DNA of 64,000 nucleotides from Gorsachius magnificus (taxonomy: Eukaryota > Chordata > Aves > Pelecaniformes > Ardeidae), in NCBI GenBank assembly GCA_034008185.1, contig CM067091.1:9217799-9281798 (forward strand). Direction: 5' to 3'. The first letter of the stretch is position 1. Every line of letters begins with the position of its first letter. Under the pieces are notes generated by a model that was not told the DNA's origin, ran no database searches, and saw nothing but the letters and a program-made list of their open reading frames with translations. Position numbers and translations under genes: made by a program. Positions 58,629 through 64,000 of this stretch are shown here, one piece after another.

Positions 58629-58972
58629 TTCTCCAGGTGCAATGGGAGATACCTGTTGATCTCTGCAAATGTAAGTGGCAGGGGCCAGGTTCAAATCCGA
58701 GTGAACAGAGGGATCTCTGCATGCAACGTGGAGCTCAAACAGTGAAGCTCTTTCTGACAGCACGGGAGGTACATGGACACTTGTGGGGGTACATGAAACT
58801 CTCCTGTATGACCAAAAAGCCAGTTGACAGTTATGGGCTGCTAAGAGCAGACCAGAGAACACAGCAGAGGCCATCACTGTGTGCCACTGTATGTCTGCAT
58901 GGTTCACTTCCAACTTGCACGTTGTGTGCTGTCCTTGTCCTACCATCTTCCTGGCTCAGAGAGGATGGGGTG

Positions 58973-59285
58973 GAAATTGAAAACGTTCAGAGAAGGGCAA
59001 CCAGGATGATTGAAGTTGTGGGGCAGCCTCTGTCTAACCACAACTCTTCAGAAAGTATCTGAGAAGGGATGCAGTTGTTCAGGCTTCTTCCCATGCAAGC
59101 AAAAAGGCGTCAAAGGAGACTGGCAAGTTGCAGGTTCAAGGCAAATTAAAGGAGGTGGGGTTTTCTACAATGACTGGTTGAGCTGTGGGACTCTCCTCCA
59201 CAAGATGTTGTGGATTTGTGAGGTTGCTGAGGTTCTGAGGGATGGCCAGACAAGTTCCTTGAAGAGAAATCCATGAAGGGATTAA
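58973..59285 (+). mobile_element. Ancient CR1/L3-type LINE relic, 3' part
   Basis: It contains a GTTCAGAGAAGGGCAACCAGG block, then GGTTTTCTACAATGACTGG, GAGCTGTGGGACTCTCCTCC, ACAAGATGTTGTGGA and a tail CAAGTTCCTTGAAGAGAAATCC. This is the 'TGTGGAACTCACTGCCACAGGATGTTGTGG'-like end of old CR1/L3 elements. It could be the rest of the 58252 element or a second copy; the 345 bp between them is unresolved. Confidence 0.68.
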
Positions 59286-60516
59286 AATAATAAAAATAAT
59301 AAAAATTATGTCTGCCTTAGGTTGCAAGAGCAACCAAGAGTTAAGGGCTGGAAAACTGGCTAAGCATGCGGTATCATGCATGCTTGCCTTGTGCCTGTGT
59401 TCTGCTGAAGGCATCTACTGAGGACAATGTAGGAGGCAGGATATGAAGCTATCTGTCAGGTCTTTTGGCCTGACCCAGGACACAGCTTATGCCACAGGGT
59501 GCAGTAGATGCTGAGACACATGGCTTCAAAAAGCAGATACACGAAAGACTTGGGGAAAAAAAAATCCACTCTAATAAGACGACTCTGTTTCTGAGTCAGG
59601 AAGTCTTTGAGCCACAAATCAGTGCTGGAGAGTGAACCTGGGAAAGACCGTGGCAAGTGTGCCAGCATCCCCTCCACCCAGGGCACTGCTGTCAGCCCCA
59701 AGTCGAGGCAGTGCTGTGCAGCCCAGGAACCTGTGGTCTGACCAAGCCTGGGGGTTACCCATCTGCATGGCTACCTGCTCTCACTGGCCATAACTGGAAA
59801 TTTGGCCATGGGCCAGAATAACACTGCCAAAAAAAGACAAAATCCCATTTGCAGCCAAAGGGATTGAGAATATCAAGGGAGAACTGCCAGGGTAAGTCAA
59901 GACAAAAGCCCATCTAGCCCTACCTGCTCTCTGGGATTGGGTAGTCACGGAGGGAATTCAAGAAATCAAGTGATTGTACATGGTCCTTCTTACAATGCTC
60001 CTTCACAGCTTTCAGAAAGTAGTGGTCCAAGGAGTTCTGAGCCTCAGGTTATGTTTTTACCATGTTAAATGTCCTGCTATGAACCTGCCCACCCTATACC
60101 TGCAATCCCTTTTTAATTCATAGGTACATTTTACTTCAGCAATATCTTGTACCAATGAAATCCAGAAGGGAGTTACAAAGATGTAATCAAGCTCTTCATA
60201 AGAAGCTTAAGCTCTGTAAGCTCCTCTTCATTTTACACCTGCCACCCACTCACTTTGTTGGATGTCCCCTAATTCCCAGTCATTTCTTGGTCACCTTCTC
60301 CACACCAGTAATGATTTTATAGCTCCTGTGATGTTCCCTCCTGAGTCTCTCACCATTCAAGAATCACTTTGTGTTGTAGGTTGTTGTGATCACCTTTTTC
60401 TGCCCTGTCTCTAGTTTTATGAGGTGGGGGAGGGAACAGCACTGGTTTAAGCCATAGATATGTCATGGATTTCTCCAATGCTATAATTAGGTCTGGTTGT
60501 TCTATATTTCAAACAT
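59286..60516. other. Intergenic, nothing recognised
   Basis: Starts with an A-rich stretch of AATAA-type units at 59281-59310 after the ancient LINE relic, then unique AT-balanced DNA. No exon or repeat recognised. Confidence 0.55.
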
Positions 60517-60735
60517 TCATCACAGAACCACAGGAAGATTTAGACTGGAAGGGACCTTTGGAGGTCACTCAGTCCAATCTCCTGCTCCAAGCAGGACTGC
60601 ATTCAAAGGTAGGGCAGGCTGCTCAGGGCCTTGCCCAGTCAAATTTTGAAAACCTCAGAGGATGGGATTTCTCTGGACCCTTGTTTAAGTACTGCACTGC
60701 TCTCATTTCTTTCCTAATTTCTCCCTTTCCAGTTG
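60517..60735 (-). mobile_element. CR1 LINE 3' fragment
   Basis: It begins with a diverged terminal repeat (CATCACAGAACCACAGGAAG), then AGACTGGAAGGGACCTTTGG and GTCCAATCTCCTGCTCCAAG, followed by the complement of the ORF2 tail to about 60735. Older than the copies at 22.5 and 32.4 kb. Confidence 0.88.
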
Positions 60736-62408
60736 GTCGCTGGCTGGCACAGGCACTGACCTAATGCTTTCAGAGATCTGTATGCAGGGACTCCAGATCT
60801 CTCTCCCAAGGAATAATACCATACTTGTAGCCACCTTTGTGTGTACTGGTAGGGTCCTCTTTCCTGTGAGTACTCCTGGCCTAGGGGATGGTGGATGGTC
60901 GGCTCTGCATCTAAAATACAAGTGCAATCGTTGCCCAAATACCCATGTTCCTAAAAACTGCACCCCAGCACCATTCCTCGGTTCTCCTACCAGCTCAGAC
61001 AACGCCAGGGGCATCCTTGATAGAGCCGTTCTCCCACCCACACTTCAGCTGCCAACTTGCACAGACTGACACCATCCTGCCATGAGACACTCCTCCTTCT
61101 GTGCCGCTCATGAGGTGGTACAGTACTGCTTCCTCCCTAAACCTTCCTCCCTGCACCCCTCCAGCCTGACCACCTCGGCTTCAGGAGACAGTGCTCTCCC
61201 TGGACGATCCGGGATGGCTTCCATTGTACAACATGTATTCAAGGGACAAGCGATCATACCTGTGACTTTCAGGCTGATGCTTTCCTGAGTTCAAGGCTGG
61301 ATTTCATATTAGTTTCAGGGCTCTGTTTCTCCATCATTCTTTTAAACCCTGCATCACTGGGTTTGCATTTGCCTCTGAAGTTTGGACTGAGGAGTCTCAT
61401 CTGCTCCTCTTCTCCATGCTGCCAGGCCTCTTCATCTCGGGAGCTCACAGTTTCTTCATCCCTCTCCCCTCAAGCCTTTAGAAAACCCTGTCAGAGTTTT
61501 CTTGATCATAAAGTAGCAGGAGTAAGCTTTGCTCTGCTTCTCTGCAGCACATTTCTGGGGGCAGTTTGTTCCTACTGAAGACAGCCAGGATGAGAATACA
61601 ATTTGCTTTTGAGACATCTTGACTTTGCTTGTGAGTCCTCTGGATTGCCAGAGGGGTGAGGAAGAAAAGGGATTTTACAATTTACCTCATCCTCAAACTC
61701 CAAAACACCGATACTAAGAAACATTCAGTCTTTCATATTCTTGGCTACAAGAGAACTGTCTCAGATGTGGTTTTCTCCTCTAGCCTCACTGTAAATGCTC
61801 CTAGTCAAATACTGATGTCTTGTAAAAATAAAACTATGGCTGTGCCTGATGTCATCCTGTGCAGTTTCCAAACCAAATCACAGCGCTTACCTCAAAAGTC
61901 AAGCTGGCTGCTAAGGACACCCCTCACCCACACAATGGCACTGCACTACAGTGGGGCTTAATGGAATGTTCCGCACATTAGCTCCAGTCCTGTCTTACAG
62001 GTAAGTCCCTCCTCATCTCATCTCCCTGCTCTGCTCCTAGGGATATGGCAACAGGCAGGTATCAGCTGGGAGGCTGGTGCCTCCCAAGGAAAGCATTACC
62101 CTGCCACCTCCAACTCCATCACATACTGTCTTTGGACAGCACTGAGATTCTTGGTTATCAATGTTGGCATGGGCTCCCTGACAACAGCACTGCCTCAACT
62201 GCACTGTCACGGAAAAAGACCAATTTGGATAAAAGAAGCCAACAGATGATAAAGAGTCTCACAGCTGCCACAATGGGGCAGAATCACTTTGGCTTGGTGT
62301 GGGATTGCAGCCTCCCCCTGAGGGGACCAGGCAGGGCAGCCCAAGTACCAGCTGCTTTTCTTGCTTACAGCAGAAACTGGAGTTAAGCCTGGTTATGTGA
62401 ATGCCAGA
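60736..62408. other. Intergenic, nothing recognised
   Basis: Unique sequence between two CR1 3' fragments. Frames up to 113 residues, no domain features, no splice-flanked coding stretch seen. Confidence 0.55.
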
Positions 62409-62840
62409 AACATAGAATCATAGAATGTTTTCGGTTGGAAGGGACCTTTAGAGGCCACCTAGTCCAACCCCCCTGCAGTGAGCAGGGACACTGCTAACTA
62501 GATCAGGTTGCTCAGAGCCCCATCCAACCTGGCCTTGAATGTTCCCAGGGATGGGGCCTCCACTACCTCTCTGGGCAACCTGTTCCAGTGTTTCACCACC
62601 CTCATTGTAAAGAATTTCTTCCTTATATCCAGTCTAAACCTACCCTGTTTTAGTTTAAAACCATTACCCCTTGTCCTGTCACAGCTGGCCCTACTAAAAA
62701 GATTGTCCCTATGTTGTTCCCTCCTGTGGATCTTCAGGTCACAAGCATCTGCTGATGAGGATATCTCTGAGGTGTTCAGTGTTACCTGCCTGAGAAAAGA
62801 AGAGTCAATGACCTCTTCCAAGGCATAGATCAAAACCAGT
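62409..62840 (-). mobile_element. CR1 LINE 3' fragment with readable ORF2 tail
   Basis: It begins ACATAGAATCATAGAATG, then GGTTGGAAGGGACCTTTAGAGG and CTAGTCCAACCCCCCTGC. The minus strand encodes an open ORF2 tail ([43 protein letters not shown]). The frame is intact from about 62833 to 62500, which suggests a fairly young insertion. The part beyond 62700 is less certain. Confidence 0.9.
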
Positions 62841-64000
62841 TCCTGAGTCCTTTAGCACCTCCGGAAGTCCTCTTTTGACATGTCCTCCTTTAGTCATGCA
62901 CCATTGAATATCAGCTGTCTCCTGCTTGGTGCTGAGGTTAGAATGGAGGATAGGAAGTTCCAGCTCCCACACTCCCACGTGCTCCATCCCTGATGCAGAA
63001 GCTCCCAGTGAGGAGCCAAGAGGTGCTCTCTGTCCTACTCCTGGTGCTCCTAAGTAAGTATGAGAAGTGAAGCCACACAAACTTTGGGCCACTGGTCAGA
63101 GCCATGGCAGTTGAAACACATTGAATCCAGCCTGACTTGCCCCTTGCAAGCTATTAGGATCAGCTCACAAGTCCCATATCTTTATCTGTAACAAAACTTG
63201 CTGAGCTGCAGTTTTGTGTCACAGTGAGATTCCATTACAGCTCACACCGAGCTTTGCAAACCGGCAAGAGAAACCAAGGGAGCTAAAGCTGTCCTAGCAC
63301 AATGGCCTGCAGCACATTCCCATCTCAGCCATACATATTGCTACTAACAAGTTATTTGCTGCAGTAACTCTTTTCCATCTTACTTTGTAATGCCACTCTC
63401 TTTCCAGAATACACTGGACCAGGTAAGATATTTCGCTCTGAGAGCAGAGCTTGCTTTCAGGCCCATCATGCATGGTCTCCAATGTGTGCTTAAAATTGAG
63501 CTTTACCATGGCACCGCCCTGCAACTGAGGAGAGGGAACAGGCTTAGAGCTCATGATCTCCTCTGCTTCCCAAGTGTGTGACCAACAGTCAAAAATCAGT
63601 CTGGTAGGGAAAAAGTGTGTTGGTTTGAAGGTAAATTCTACTAAAAATTCAAAATAAGGCATGGGACAAAAACAATTGCAATGTACACAGCTCCTCTCCA
63701 CAAAGCTAATGCCACATGACTGCAGATCCATCTGTATGTAGATGACAACAGACAGCCTGTAAGAAATAACAGCATTCCCAGAGCTGCAAGATGTGGCAGA
63801 CATCAGATCAAGTCTTACCTGGATTTCTTCAAAGGAGGAGGGAGGAAGGTCTAAAAGATAATTTGGTAGCCTTAAAATAAAGTCTTTTGTTTGTAATTTC
63901 TCAACAGGATTGTCAGAGACTAGGAGGAGCCTCTAGTACTATTCAGACATCAGCAGTGCTGCTTTTCAGATGTGATTTGAGGTACCTTTGGGGTCTGTCA
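62841..64000. other. Intergenic to window end, nothing recognised
   Basis: Unique AT-balanced DNA. A 169-residue minus-strand frame (63294-63803) has scattered Cys and aromatic residues but matches no family I know, and no start or splice context supports it. Confidence 0.5.

Noticed and set aside
58680..58705. GGTTCAAATCC sequence resembling a tRNA T-loop
   Set aside because: No A-box or cloverleaf-compatible stems are present upstream. It sits inside or beside the ancient LINE relics.
62498..62833. 111-residue minus-strand open frame with RLDIRKKFF and NRLPREVV motifs
   Set aside because: CR1 ORF2 tail, annotated as a mobile element.
55836..64000. Search for KCNQ4 terminal exons on the minus strand
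   Set aside because: Expected from human gene order, but no potassium-channel-like coding stretch was recognised.

Overview
The window is vertebrate nuclear DNA, almost certainly from a bird and probably from Neoaves. Three things point there. CR1 LINE fragments with the typical 3' ends (short TTCTGTGA-like repeats, or their complement) are scattered throughout. Two of these copies are nearly identical and of a young-looking type, while others are very decayed. The only recognisable protein gene is an intact CITED4-type transcription co-regulator. There are no operons, phage genes, CRISPR arrays or other prokaryotic features.

Layout. Positions 1 to about 53,300 contain no gene I can support. 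They are unique intergenic DNA broken up by CR1 fragments (about 5.9, 9.7, 15.2, 22.5, 31.1, 32.4 and 40.4 kb), three probable MIR-type SINE relics (12.4, 18.7, 21.7 kb), short tandem repeats and low-complexity tracts. Several AT-rich blocks hold dense POU, forkhead and homeodomain core sites and look like conserved enhancers (3.0, 11.2, 14.4, 19.2, 47.9, 51.3 kb). From 53.3 to 53.9 kb there is a CpG island with a CCAAT box, a GC box and a TATA box. It leads into a short non-coding first exon, a 259-bp 5'UTR intron, and a single coding exon at 53,919-54,533 encoding a 204-residue CITED4 protein. The 3'UTR has two good poly(A) signals and a third distal one. From 55.8 to 64 kb no gene is visible. 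That stretch holds ancient, strongly diverged CR1/L3-type relics (58.25-59.29 kb) and two further CR1 3' ends (60.5 and 62.4 kb).

Functional reading. CITED4 binds the TAZ1/CH1 domain of CBP/p300 through its acidic C-terminal region and so tunes transcription factors that compete for the same surface (TFAP2, HIF). The long gene-free upstream flank with several enhancer-like blocks fits a regulatory landscape for this developmental co-regulator. By human 1p34 synteny it could be the interval between CITED4 and CTPS1, with KCNQ4 beyond the 64-kb end. Neither neighbour is visible here, so that is inference.

Most long open frames elsewhere are chance frames in GC-rich DNA. Two that I could not dismiss completely (41,350-42,369 plus and 11,373-12,240 minus) are listed at low confidence. 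I found no convincing new biological system. The items most worth testing are the candidate enhancers and the CITED4 variant itself.
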